NCBI RefSeq assembly: GCF_014207355.1
Contig: NZ_JACHEF010000002.1
Location: forward strand, 1,054,001 to 1,118,000
Origin: Mesorhizobium sangaii
GTDB taxonomy: Bacteria > Pseudomonadota > Alphaproteobacteria > Rhizobiales > Rhizobiaceae
DNA: 64,000 bases
Direction: 5' to 3'
The translations under genes and the position numbers were made by a program. Positions 1 through 7,653 of this stretch are shown here, one piece after another (within the stretch, counting starts at the first letter, position 1; each line of letters starts with the position of its first letter). Under the pieces are notes generated by a model. The model was not told the origin of the DNA. It worked only from the letters and a program-made list of their open reading frames with translations, and did no database searches.

Positions 1-68
1 ACAGTGGCCTCGATGCGCAGATTGCGGATGTCGAGCAGCAGGCCAGGGTTCGCTTTGCTCTCAGCCAT
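1..68 (-). CDS. ABC transporter ATP-binding protein, N-terminal fragment
   Basis: Only the first 22 codons lie in the window; the rest runs off the left edge. The visible N-terminus reads MAESKANPGLLLDIRNLRIE, the usual opening strand of a peptide/nickel-type (DppD/OppD) ABC ATPase, where 'LLDIRNLRIE' precedes the Walker A region. The ATG at 68-66 overlaps the TGA of the upstream permease in a TGATG junction, so the two are translationally coupled. The ATPase role is inferred from this short start and from gene order (binding protein, permease, permease, ATPase); no nucleotide-binding motif is inside the window. Confidence 0.7.
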   Translation of the reverse strand, partial: MAESKANPGLLLDIRNLRIEAT

Positions 69-892
69 CACCCGCGTCCTCCCTTCAGGCTGGTCGTCCG
101 GTTGAGCACCCAGTCCGCAACCAGGTTGACGGAAATCGCCAGCATGGCGATTGCCGCCGCCGGAATGAGCGCGGCTGCGATGCCGAAGACGATACCGTCC
201 TTGTTTTCCTTGACCATGCCGCCCCAGTCCGCATCCGGCGGCTGAACGCCAAGGCCGAGGAACGACAGCGTCGACAGGAACAGCACGGCATAGATGAAGC
301 GCAGGCCGAGTTCCGAAACCAGCGGCGACAGCGCGTTGGGAAGGATCTCGCGGAAAATGATCCACGCGCTGCCTTCGCCGCGCAGCTTCGCCGCCTCGAC
401 ATAGTCCATGACGTTGATGTCGACGGCGACAGCCCGTGACAGGCGATAGACGCGGGTCGAGTCCAGAACGCCCATCACCAGGATCAGCGTCACCAGGTTG
501 GTCGGCAGCACGGAGAGCACGACAAGGGCCATGATCAGCGTCGGGATCGACATCAGGAGATCGACGAGGCGCGACAAAAGCGTATCGAACCAGCCGCCGA
601 ACACCGCCGCCGAGAAACCGAGGATGGCGCCGAGCGAGAATGACAGCGCCGTGGCAAGCACGGCGATGAACAGGGTGATGCGGGCGCCGTAGATCATGCG
701 CGACAGGAGATCGCGGCCGAGATTGTCGGTGCCCAGCCAATGCGTTGCCGACATCGGTTCCCAGACGTCGCCGACGATTTCGCCATTGCCGTGTGGCGCG
801 ATCCAGGGTGCGAAGAGCGCCGCCAGCACGAACAGTGCCGTCAGCACGATGCCGATCAGCGCGGGGATGGGGATGCGTTTGATATCGAGCAT
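68..892 (-). CDS. Peptide/nickel-type ABC transporter permease (DppC/OppC family)
   Basis: A 274-residue inner-membrane permease, the usual size for DppC-type subunits. A hydrophobic N-terminal helix (about residues 10-30) is followed by a periplasmic loop with 'HWLGTDNLGRDLLSRMIYGARITL', a hallmark of the DppC/OppC/GsiD group. Further helices surround the EAA-type coupling segment near residues 165-185 (EAAKLRGEG...IFREILPNALSPL). It pairs with the permease immediately upstream (9 bp gap) and is coupled to the ATPase downstream. The substrate cannot be read from the permease. Its position next to ureide and peptidase-like genes suggests a small nitrogenous compound or peptide, which is inference. 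Confidence 0.93.
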   Translation of the reverse strand: MLDIKRIPIPALIGIVLTALFVLAALFAPWIAPHGNGEIVGDVWEPMSATHWLGTDNLGRDLLSRMIYGARITLFIAVLATALSFSLGAILGFSAAVFGGWFDTLLSRLVDLLMSIPTLIMALVVLSVLPTNLVTLILVMGVLDSTRVYRLSRAVAVDINVMDYVEAAKLRGEGSAWIIFREILPNALSPLVSELGLRFIYAVLFLSTLSFLGLGVQPPDADWGGMVKENKDGIVFGIAAALIPAAAIAMLAISVNLVADWVLNRTTSLKGGRG

Positions 893-901
893 ATCCGCCC
901 C

Positions 902-1861
902 CTATTTTGGATGTCTGAGGCGCGGATTGGCGACGATGGCCCCTATGTCCGCAATGATGTTCAGGCTGATGTAGACGGCGGCGAAGATCAGGCCGACCGC
1001 CTGCACCACCGGCACGTCGCGCTTGGTGACGTGGTCGACGAGATACTGCCCCATGCCCGGGTAAACGAAGATCACCTCGACCACGACGACGCCGACGATC
1101 AGATAGGCGAGGTTGAGCATCACGACGTTGATGATCGGCGCGATCGCGTTGGGGAAGGCGTGCCTGCGGATGACGTTGAACGCCGAAAGACCTTTCAGTT
1201 CGGCCGTCTCGACATAAGCTGACTGCATGACGTTGAGGATCGCCGCGCGCGTCATGCGCATCATGTGGGCCAGCACCACCAGCGTCAGCGCCGTCGCCGG
1301 CAAGGCGATCGCCTGCATGCGCTCGCCGAACGGCATGCCGTCATAGACGGTCGAAATGCCGGGGAAGATCTGCCATTTCACGGCAAAGAAATAGACCAGC
1401 ACATAGCCGATGAAGAATTCGGGAAACGAGGTCGAGGCCAGCGCCAGTCCGGAGATCAGCTTGTCGACCCAGCCATTGCGGTAGCGCACCGCGATCAGGC
1501 CAAGGATGATGGCCAGTGGTACGGCGACGATAGCCGCCCAGAAGGCGAGGAACAGCGTGTTCCACAGCCGGTCCTTGATCGACGTTGCGATATCCTGGCC
1601 GCTCGACATGGCTGTGCCGAGATCGCCGGTGAGCACGCCGCCGAGCCAGCGGAAATACCTGATATAGGCCGGATCGTTCAGGCCGAGTTGCTCGCGCAAA
1701 TTGGCGAGCGACTCCGGTGTTGCCGATTGCCCGAGAATGGCTTGCGCGACGTCGCCGGGCAGGATCTGGGTGCCGGCGAAGATCAGGACCGAAACGGCCA
1801 ACAACAGGACGATGCCCAGCGCAACGCGCTGGGCAATTAGCTTCAGGATGGGTGAAGACAT
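902..1861 (-). CDS. Peptide/nickel-type ABC transporter permease (DppB/OppB family)
   Basis: A 319-residue permease with the DppB layout: an N-terminal helix (about residues 10-30, 'RVALGIVLLLAVSVLIF'), then the conserved stretch around 'ILPGDVAQAILG' and 'LREQLGLNDPAYIRYFRWLGGVLTGDLG' typical of OppB/DppB proteins, then five more membrane segments and an EAA loop ('TAELKGLSAFNVIRRHAFPNA', about residues 217-237). It sits 16 bp after the binding-protein gene and 9 bp before the second permease, so the binding protein, both permeases and the ATPase form one operon. Substrate unknown. Confidence 0.94.
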   Translation of the reverse strand: MSSPILKLIAQRVALGIVLLLAVSVLIFAGTQILPGDVAQAILGQSATPESLANLREQLGLNDPAYIRYFRWLGGVLTGDLGTAMSSGQDIATSIKDRLWNTLFLAFWAAIVAVPLAIILGLIAVRYRNGWVDKLISGLALASTSFPEFFIGYVLVYFFAVKWQIFPGISTVYDGMPFGERMQAIALPATALTLVVLAHMMRMTRAAILNVMQSAYVETAELKGLSAFNVIRRHAFPNAIAPIINVVMLNLAYLIVGVVVVEVIFVYPGMGQYLVDHVTKRDVPVVQAVGLIFAAVYISLNIIADIGAIVANPRLRHPK

Positions 1862-1877
1862 ATCCGCAAAGCCGGGC

Positions 1878-3464
1878 TCAGGCCTGGAGCCAGCACTTCG
1901 CCAGGGCGTAGCCGTTCATCAATTCCTGATGCGGATCATCGACCCAGCCATCAACCTTGGCGCCGGTCGCATCGATGAACTGGTTGAACATTGGCAGGAT
2001 CAGGCCACCCTCGTCGCGCACCAGGACAGCCATGTCATGGTACATCTGCTTGCGCTTGGTCTCGTCGAGTTCGGCACGCGCCGCCAGCACCATCTTGTCG
2101 AAGTCCGGACGCTTGAAACGTGTGTCGTTCCAGTCGGCGGTCGACAGATAGGCGGTGGAGTACATCTGGTCCTGCGTCGAGCGGCCGCCCCAGTAGGAAG
2201 CGCAGAAGGGCTGCTTGTTCCAGACCTCGTTCCAGTAGCCGTCGCCGGGCTCGCGCTTGAGCTCGATCTTGATGCCGGCCTTGGCCGCGCTCTGCTGGAA
2301 CAGCTGCGAGGCATCGACAGCGCCCGGGAAGGCGACGTCCGAGGTCCTCAGCAGCACGGTGCCGTCGTGACCCGACTTCTTGTAGTGGAACTTGGCCTTG
2401 TCGGGATCGTACTTGCGCTGCTCGATCTCGGTGAACAGCGGATAGGACGAATTGATCGGGAAGTCGTTGCCGAGCGAGCCGTAGCCGCGCAGGATCTTGT
2501 CCAGCATTTCCTCGCGGTCGATGGCCAGCTTGAGTGCCATGCGCAGATCGTTGTTGTCGAACGGTGCCGTGTTGCAATGCATGATGAACACGTAGTGCCC
2601 AGGACCAGCGTGGTTCCGGATGGTGACGCCCGGCAGGCGCTTGATCAGGTCGACGATCTTCGGCTCGACGCGGTTGATCATGTTGACCTGGCCGCCCTGC
2701 AGGGCCGCCGTGCGGGCGGTCGCATCGTTGATGACGATGACTTCGACCTGGTCGGCATGGCCCATCTTGTCGCCCTGCCAGTAATTGGCGAAGCGCTCGC
2801 CGCCATGGCGAACGCCAGGCTCGTTGGTCTTGACCACGTACGGGCCGGCCGAGATGCCGGCATCCGGCTTGTCCTTGCCGCCGTTCGGCTGCACGATCAG
2901 GTGATAGTCGCTGAGCAGATAGGGCAGGTCGGCGTTGGCCTCCTTCAGCGTCAGCACCACTTCCTTGCCGCTCGCCTTGATAGTCTCGATGCCCTTCATG
3001 TAGCCGAGCGCGCCGGATTTCGACTTTTCGTCCGAATGGCGCTCGAGAGTCGCGGCGACGTCTGCCGCGGTCACTGTCTTGCCATTGTGGAATTCGACGC
3101 CGTCGCGGATCTTCAACGTCCACACCTTGGCGTCGTCCGAGGAGCCGATCTCCTCGGCGATGCGGTTCTCGAGCTTGCCTTCCGGCGACAGCTCGACGAT
3201 CATTTCGCCCCAGCACTTGCCGAAGGCGAACGGCACCTGCGTCATCATAAGCGCCGGATCGAGGCTGTTGGTGGATTCGCCGCCGACGAGGCCGGCCTTC
3301 AATGTGCCGCCCTTGATTGGGCCGGCAGCGCGCGCCGCACCTGAAAGCAGCGAGTTGGCGAAGGTCGCGGTGACGCCGAGCGCTGCCGCCCGACCGAGAA
3401 AATCGCGACGGCTCAATTTGCCGGAAGCGACTCGCCGGCTAAGAAATTCCAGTTCGTTCGACAT
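1878..3464 (-). CDS. ABC transporter substrate-binding protein, family 5 (peptide/nickel type)
   Basis: Periplasmic solute-binding protein of 528 residues, normal for family 5. The N-terminus carries a twin-arginine motif (SRRDFLG near residues 18-24) followed by an Ala-rich hydrophobic stretch ending at ARAAG, so Tat export is likely. The mature part shows family landmarks: the 'LDPALMMTQ' region, 'WTLKIRDGVEFHNGKTVTAADV' and 'ALKLAIDREEMLDKIL'. I chose the ATG at 3464 because GAGGAA precedes it at good spacing; an in-frame start 25 codons upstream lacks this and would bury the Tat signal. It is the first gene of the transporter operon. A 154-bp gap with an 8-bp inverted repeat separates it from the CocE-type hydrolase upstream. 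Confidence 0.93.
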   Translation of the reverse strand: MSNELEFLSRRVASGKLSRRDFLGRAAALGVTATFANSLLSGAARAAGPIKGGTLKAGLVGGESTNSLDPALMMTQVPFAFGKCWGEMIVELSPEGKLENRIAEEIGSSDDAKVWTLKIRDGVEFHNGKTVTAADVAATLERHSDEKSKSGALGYMKGIETIKASGKEVVLTLKEANADLPYLLSDYHLIVQPNGGKDKPDAGISAGPYVVKTNEPGVRHGGERFANYWQGDKMGHADQVEVIVINDATARTAALQGGQVNMINRVEPKIVDLIKRLPGVTIRNHAGPGHYVFIMHCNTAPFDNNDLRMALKLAIDREEMLDKILRGYGSLGNDFPINSSYPLFTEIEQRKYDPDKAKFHYKKSGHDGTVLLRTSDVAFPGAVDASQLFQQSAAKAGIKIELKREPGDGYWNEVWNKQPFCASYWGGRSTQDQMYSTAYLSTADWNDTRFKRPDFDKMVLAARAELDETKRKQMYHDMAVLVRDEGGLILPMFNQFIDATGAKVDGWVDDPHQELMNGYALAKCWLQA

Positions 3465-3561
3465 GTTGAGTTCCTCACTCTGTTGGTTCGACTCTGCGGT
3501 CGTTTTTCTTGTTTCTTGTGAGGAGAATAATGACCGCAAGGGAAAGCGGTAAGCAAGACCG

Positions 3562-3598
3562 AATGCGACATGCCGTGGCGTAAATCGTACGTCGCATT
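3562..3598 (-). promoter_or_regulatory. 8-bp inverted repeat upstream of the ABC binding-protein gene
   Basis: AATGCGAC at 3562-3569 and GTCGCATT at 3591-3598 are perfect inverted copies separated by 21 bp. They lie about 100 bp upstream of the binding-protein start, in the only sizeable gap (3465-3618) of the minus-strand run 9072 to 1. The arrangement suits an operator or two half-sites of a dimeric regulator. Which regulator binds is unknown; a short repeat of this kind could also arise by chance. Confidence 0.4.
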
Positions 3599-3618
3599 TG
3601 GACCAACGAAATCCGTGG

Positions 3619-5604
3619 TCACAGGAGGACGCGCGGCACCCCTTCCTCGAAGTTACGCTCGAAAACGAGAGTTTCGCCCTCGTAGGCCTCGATTCTGGCG
3701 CTCACAATGAAGTTTTGCGCGTCCGATCGCATTTCGGCAAATGTTTCGGTGCGCACCGACCATCCATTTCGCGACAGGGTCTGGGTCCAGTGCGTTTTTC
3801 CAGAGGCCGCCAAAGGATCGTCCGGATGGATCGTCCAGGTCTCGCGGGCGATGCTGCCATGGACGAGGCCGTGGGCAAGATCGCGCACCTCGCCGAAATC
3901 ATCCACGATGGAAAGCGTCACAATTCCGGTCTTCTCGTCGCGATCGACATGACGCTCGGAATTGGTGGCGCGGATCGTCTCGGTCGCCCACGGCGTGGCG
4001 CCTTCCGGCTCGGCGAACGTCACTTCGTTGCCCGTCGCCAAGGGGCGCAGCGGCAAGGCCAGCGTCGCCGCCGACAAGGCCAGCCGGACCGGTTCGGGCG
4101 ACGGCCAGATCATCGGCCAATAGGCGTTCGACACGGCGATGCGCAGATGGTGGCCTGCCGGCACGCGATAGGCGCATTGATCGAGCACCACGCGCGCCGA
4201 CACGGTTTCGCCCGGCACCAGCGCTTCGGGGAATTCGTGCGAATTGCGATGCGTCAGATTGAGCACGCCATAGGAGATCAGTTCCGAGGCGCCGTCAGGA
4301 TGCACATCGCACAGCCGGATCGCGATGTTTGCCTGCGGGCGGTCGGACGACAGCCGCACCTCGACTTCGGGCGCGCCGACGATGTCGACCGCCTCAGCCA
4401 GCTCCGGCTGGTCGAAACACACCGACAAAGCGTCGTCGGGGCGTTGGTCGCCGGGCAATTCGGGGCCGAAGGTGAACGGAAAATACTCGCCGCCGGCGAG
4501 GCCGCAGCTCTGCGGCGAGGCAACGATAGCGGGCTTGCTGCCATCAGGGATCAGATCGATCGATTGCGTATTGACGGTGGACGACGGCCATTCCTGCTCC
4601 GCCACCCAGCGGCCGGGCCGCTCGGGATGCCAGCGCGCGGGGCGGACACTGTCCATGACATAGGCGCGGTAGGCCGGATCGGCCTCGACGCCGGTGTCGA
4701 TGCCTTTCAGCCAGCGATCCCACCAGCGCAACGCTTCCTGCAGGAAGCCGATGGCGGGCTTGGGGGCGGCGTAGTGCGGGTATTTGTGGATCCACGGCCC
4801 GACAATGCCCTTCACCGGAGACGGGATGTTGGTGACGAGGTGCGAGATCGTGTTGCGGTAGCCGTCATGCCAGCCGCCGATCGACAGCACCGCGGCCTGG
4901 ATGGCGGAATAGTCCTCGCAGATCGAGCCGCGTTTCCAATAGGCGTCGCGATGCTGGTGCTTCAGCCACAGCGGTGCCAGGAAGGGCTGGTTCTCCAGCC
5001 GGGTCAGCCACAGATCGCGCCATCGGTTGTCGCCGGTCAGGAGCGGGTCCGGCGGCCGCGACGAATAGGACAGCATCGTCGAGGCCCAGCCGAAATTCTC
5101 GATCAACAGGCAACCGCCTTTGTAGTGGATGTCGTCGGCATAGCGGTCGACGGTCGAACACAGGCTGATGACCGCCTTCAGCGCCGGCGGCTGCTTGGCC
5201 GCCACCTGCAGGCAGTTGAACCCGCCCCAGGATATGCCCATCATGCCGACATTGCCGTTACACCAGGGCTGCGATGCCGCCCAGGCGATGACGTCGCAGG
5301 CGTCCTGCAATTCCTGCTCGGAATATTCGTCGTCCATCAGCCCTTCGGAATCGCCATTGCCGCGCATGTCGACGCGGATCGACGCATAGCCGTGACCGGC
5401 GAAATAGGGATGCGTCAGCTGATCGCGAAAGATGGTGCCGTCCCGCTTGCGGTAGGGCAGGTGCTCGAGGATCACCGGCACCGGGTCGTCGCCGGCATCG
5501 TGCGGCATCCACACCCGCGCCGACAGCCGGCAGCCATCGGGCATGACGATGCCCATGTCTGGATATTCGACGACCTTGCGGGGAAATTCGGTGACGGTTT
5601 TCAT
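3619..5604 (-). CDS. CocE/NonD family hydrolase (Xaa-Pro dipeptidyl-peptidase S15 fold)
   Basis: A 661-residue serine hydrolase. The N-terminal alpha/beta-hydrolase domain has the nucleophile elbow GISWGG with Ser125, an oxyanion-type Tyr in 'HLPYRKRDG' (about residue 51), and the candidate acid and base in 'GGWHDGYRN' and 'PWIHKYPH'. The C-terminal part (about 380-560) is the jelly-roll domain of CocE/PepX proteins (PF08530 type), recognisable at 'RLCDVHPDGASELISYGVLNLTHR'. Family members cleave esters, amides or Xaa-Pro peptides. It has no signal peptide, so it is probably cytoplasmic. It lies between the ureide genes (82 bp downstream of the deaminase-fold gene) and the peptide-type ABC transporter, so it may act on the imported substrate (inference). 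Confidence 0.9.
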   Translation of the reverse strand: MKTVTEFPRKVVEYPDMGIVMPDGCRLSARVWMPHDAGDDPVPVILEHLPYRKRDGTIFRDQLTHPYFAGHGYASIRVDMRGNGDSEGLMDDEYSEQELQDACDVIAWAASQPWCNGNVGMMGISWGGFNCLQVAAKQPPALKAVISLCSTVDRYADDIHYKGGCLLIENFGWASTMLSYSSRPPDPLLTGDNRWRDLWLTRLENQPFLAPLWLKHQHRDAYWKRGSICEDYSAIQAAVLSIGGWHDGYRNTISHLVTNIPSPVKGIVGPWIHKYPHYAAPKPAIGFLQEALRWWDRWLKGIDTGVEADPAYRAYVMDSVRPARWHPERPGRWVAEQEWPSSTVNTQSIDLIPDGSKPAIVASPQSCGLAGGEYFPFTFGPELPGDQRPDDALSVCFDQPELAEAVDIVGAPEVEVRLSSDRPQANIAIRLCDVHPDGASELISYGVLNLTHRNSHEFPEALVPGETVSARVVLDQCAYRVPAGHHLRIAVSNAYWPMIWPSPEPVRLALSAATLALPLRPLATGNEVTFAEPEGATPWATETIRATNSERHVDRDEKTGIVTLSIVDDFGEVRDLAHGLVHGSIARETWTIHPDDPLAASGKTHWTQTLSRNGWSVRTETFAEMRSDAQNFIVSARIEAYEGETLVFERNFEEGVPRVLL

Positions 5605-5686
5605 GCGGGACTCCAGGATCGCCAGATGATGGAGCCGACGGGACCGCGTCGTGGGCCAGCCAACGAATTCGGCTGGTCAATCCACG

Positions 5687-6280
5687 TCAATTCAGCGGAA
5701 TGTCGTTGTCGCCCTTGCTCGCCTGGTAGGCGCCGGACAATTCGTCATAGCGGGCCGAAATCTTGCCGATGCGCGTCTCCAGGCGCTGGCGTTCGGTCTC
5801 GGGCAGCGACCGCACCAGCCTGCGGATCGAAAAGCTCTTCCAATAGGCATTCTCGGCATTGTAGCCGCCGGGATCGAGGGTGAAGACCTCCTTAAGGATC
5901 TTCAGATCGTGCGGGATGGCGAAGCTGTCGCGCGAATCCTCGTGGCTGAACAGATAGTAGAAATTGTCGAAGCCGGTCCATGTGATCGCCGACAGGCAGA
6001 GCGAGCAGGGTTCGTGCGTGGCGATGAAGATGGCTTCCTTGGTATCCACGCGCTCGGCCTTCGGCATTTCATAGAAGCGCTTCAGGCAATGCACCTCGCC
6101 ATGCCAGAGCGGGTTTTCCATCTCGTTGTTGGTCTCGGCCAGCACCAGCGAACGGTCGTCCTTGCGCAGAATCGCGGCGCCGAACAGCTTGTTGCCGTGG
6201 GCAACGCCGTCCGCCGTCTTCGGCACGATGTCCTGCTCGATGACGTCGAGCAGGCGGTCGATCAGCGAAATGTCGGTCAT
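5687..6280 (-). CDS. CMP/dCMP-deaminase-fold protein of unknown substrate, in the ureide operon
   Basis: A 197-residue cytidine-deaminase-like zinc enzyme. The zinc and catalytic signature is complete: HGE (His and Glu in 'LWHGEVHCLK') and PCSLC in 'THEPCSLCLSAITW'. It is longer than a typical guanine or cytosine deaminase (about 155 residues) because of a charged C-terminal helix region (LPETERQRLETRIGK onward). The ATG at 6280 overlaps the TAA of ureidoglycolate lyase (TAATG), so the two genes are translationally coupled. A different-fold guanine deaminase is encoded at 19133, so guanine deamination is not an obvious need. A role in ureide or purine nitrogen release fits the context, but the substrate is unknown. 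Confidence 0.85.
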   Translation of the reverse strand: MTDISLIDRLLDVIEQDIVPKTADGVAHGNKLFGAAILRKDDRSLVLAETNNEMENPLWHGEVHCLKRFYEMPKAERVDTKEAIFIATHEPCSLCLSAITWTGFDNFYYLFSHEDSRDSFAIPHDLKILKEVFTLDPGGYNAENAYWKSFSIRRLVRSLPETERQRLETRIGKISARYDELSGAYQASKGDNDIPLN

Positions 6281-6783
6281 TACAGGCGCTCGTTGGGGAG
6301 ATGGATCTCGTAGGCGTGCGAGAAATGGAACTCTTCCAGGTTGGAGCCGTCGCCGCCACGGTCGACGATCAGGAAATCCTGCGCCTCGCCGAGCGGCGTC
6401 AGCACGCCGTGCCACAGGTTGCGGGAATAGTTGATGCCTTGTCCGGGCGCGGTGATGAAGGCCTGCGGTTCACCCGGTCCCCCATCGCCGTCGTGGCAGA
6501 CGACGACCAGGAACGGCCGCGGCGACAGCGGAATGAAAGCCTGGGTGCCGAAGGGATGGCGCTCGACCATGGTCAGCTTCAGCGGCAATTCGTAGGGCGT
6601 GCCGCGTACCATCGAGATCAGCACGCGGGCGTTCGGCCCTGTCGCTTGCGCCGTGGCAAGATCGTGATAGCGCTCGGCCCTGCCGCCATTGATCGGATAG
6701 TGGTTGTCGCCGCCCATGTCGATGACGTCGCCGAAGGCGGCAAAATTCTCGCGGGTCAGCCGCCGCGCGACGATGCGGGTCAC
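6280..6783 (-). CDS. allA: Ureidoglycolate lyase
   Basis: Splits (S)-ureidoglycolate into glyoxylate and urea, the last step of the ureide pathway. The 167-residue protein matches the AllA family length and landmarks: 'LTRENFAAFGDVID' near the start, 'ARVLISMVRGTPYELP', 'MVERHPFGTQAFIPLSPRPFLVVV', 'GINYSRNLWHGVLTPL' and 'FLIVDRGGDGSNLEEFHF'. The start is a GTG at 6783 (VTRIVARRLTREN), which overlaps the TGA of the upstream aminohydrolase gene in a GTGA junction. The downstream deaminase-fold gene is also coupled. The three genes therefore form a tightly packed unit. Confidence 0.93.
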   Translation of the reverse strand: MTRIVARRLTRENFAAFGDVIDMGGDNHYPINGGRAERYHDLATAQATGPNARVLISMVRGTPYELPLKLTMVERHPFGTQAFIPLSPRPFLVVVCHDGDGGPGEPQAFITAPGQGINYSRNLWHGVLTPLGEAQDFLIVDRGGDGSNLEEFHFSHAYEIHLPNERL

Positions 6784-7643
6784 GGCGCCCGCCTTGCAAT
6801 GCCGGCGCCGCCGAGCTTGGCGTGGCGGTTGACGTCCTTGTAGAGTAGATAGCGGAATTTGCCCGGGCCGCCGGCATAGCAGGCCTGCGGGCAGAAGGCG
6901 CGCAGCCACATGTAGTCGCCGGCCTCGACCTCGACCCAGTCCTGGTTGAGGCGGTAGACCGCTTTGCCTTCCAGCACATAGAGACCGTGCTCCATGACAT
7001 GGGTCTCGGCGAAGGGAATGACCGCGCCGGGCTCGAGCGTGACGATGGTCATGTGCATGTCGTGGCGCAAATCGGCCGGGTCGACGAAGCGCGTCGTCGC
7101 CCAGCGGCCCTCGGTGCCCGGCATCGGCGTTGGCGCGATGTTCTGTTCAGTGGCGAAGAAGGCTTCCGGCGCATCGAGACCGTCGACCGCCTCGTAAGCC
7201 TTGCGGATCCAGTGAAAACGGACGTCGTCCTTGCCCGCGTTGCGAACCGTCCATCCGCTGCCCGGCGGCAGGAAGGCGAAGCCGCCCGGTCGCAGCACAT
7301 GTTTCTTGCCGGCAAGCAGAACGGTCAACTCGCCTTCGACCACGAACAGGGCGCCTTCGGCGCCGGCGTCGGGCTCTGGGCGCTCGCTGCCGCCACCGGG
7401 CGCGACCTCGACAATGTATTGCGAGAACGTCTCGGCAAAGCCGGACAGCGGCCGCGACAATATCCAGACGCGGGTCTTGTCCCAGAACGGCAAGGCGCTG
7501 GTGACGATGTCCTGCATCACCCCCCTGGGGATGACGGCATAGGCTTCGGTGAAGACGGCGCGGCCGGTCAGCAGCTCGCTCTGGCCGGGGTGGCCGCCAT
7601 GCGGCGCGTAATAGGTTCGGTCGGGCATCCTGATCGTATCCAT
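6780..7643 (-). CDS. (S)-ureidoglycine aminohydrolase, bicupin
   Basis: Releases ammonia from (S)-ureidoglycine to give (S)-ureidoglycolate (YlbA/AllE/UGHY family). The 287-residue protein has two cupin domains. The C-terminal one carries the metal-site pattern around 'VTLEPGAVIPFAETHVMEHGLYVLEGKAVYRL' with Glu and His ligands, and 'GDYMWLRAFCPQACYAGG', which is diagnostic of this family. The N-terminal opening 'YYAPHGGHPGQSELLTGRAVFTEAYAVIPRG' also matches the family. I use the ATG at 7643; a second ATG five codons later is possible. It lies 10 bp after the PuuE-UraD gene and its TGA overlaps the GTG of ureidoglycolate lyase. Confidence 0.93.
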   Translation of the reverse strand: MDTIRMPDRTYYAPHGGHPGQSELLTGRAVFTEAYAVIPRGVMQDIVTSALPFWDKTRVWILSRPLSGFAETFSQYIVEVAPGGGSERPEPDAGAEGALFVVEGELTVLLAGKKHVLRPGGFAFLPPGSGWTVRNAGKDDVRFHWIRKAYEAVDGLDAPEAFFATEQNIAPTPMPGTEGRWATTRFVDPADLRHDMHMTIVTLEPGAVIPFAETHVMEHGLYVLEGKAVYRLNQDWVEVEAGDYMWLRAFCPQACYAGGPGKFRYLLYKDVNRHAKLGGAGIARRAP

Positions 7644-7653
7644 GAGGTTAAAC

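Noticed and set aside
1701-3344. A 547-codon plus-strand frame opposite the ABC permease and binding-protein genes.
   Set aside because: It is antisense to a well-supported Tat-exported binding protein; no domain, no ribosome binding site.
3598-5883. A 761-codon open frame on the plus strand opposite the CocE-type hydrolase.
   Set aside because: It lies antisense to a gene with clear catalytic motifs, has the Arg/Asp/Gly-rich composition of antisense frames in GC-rich DNA, and no recognisable domain.
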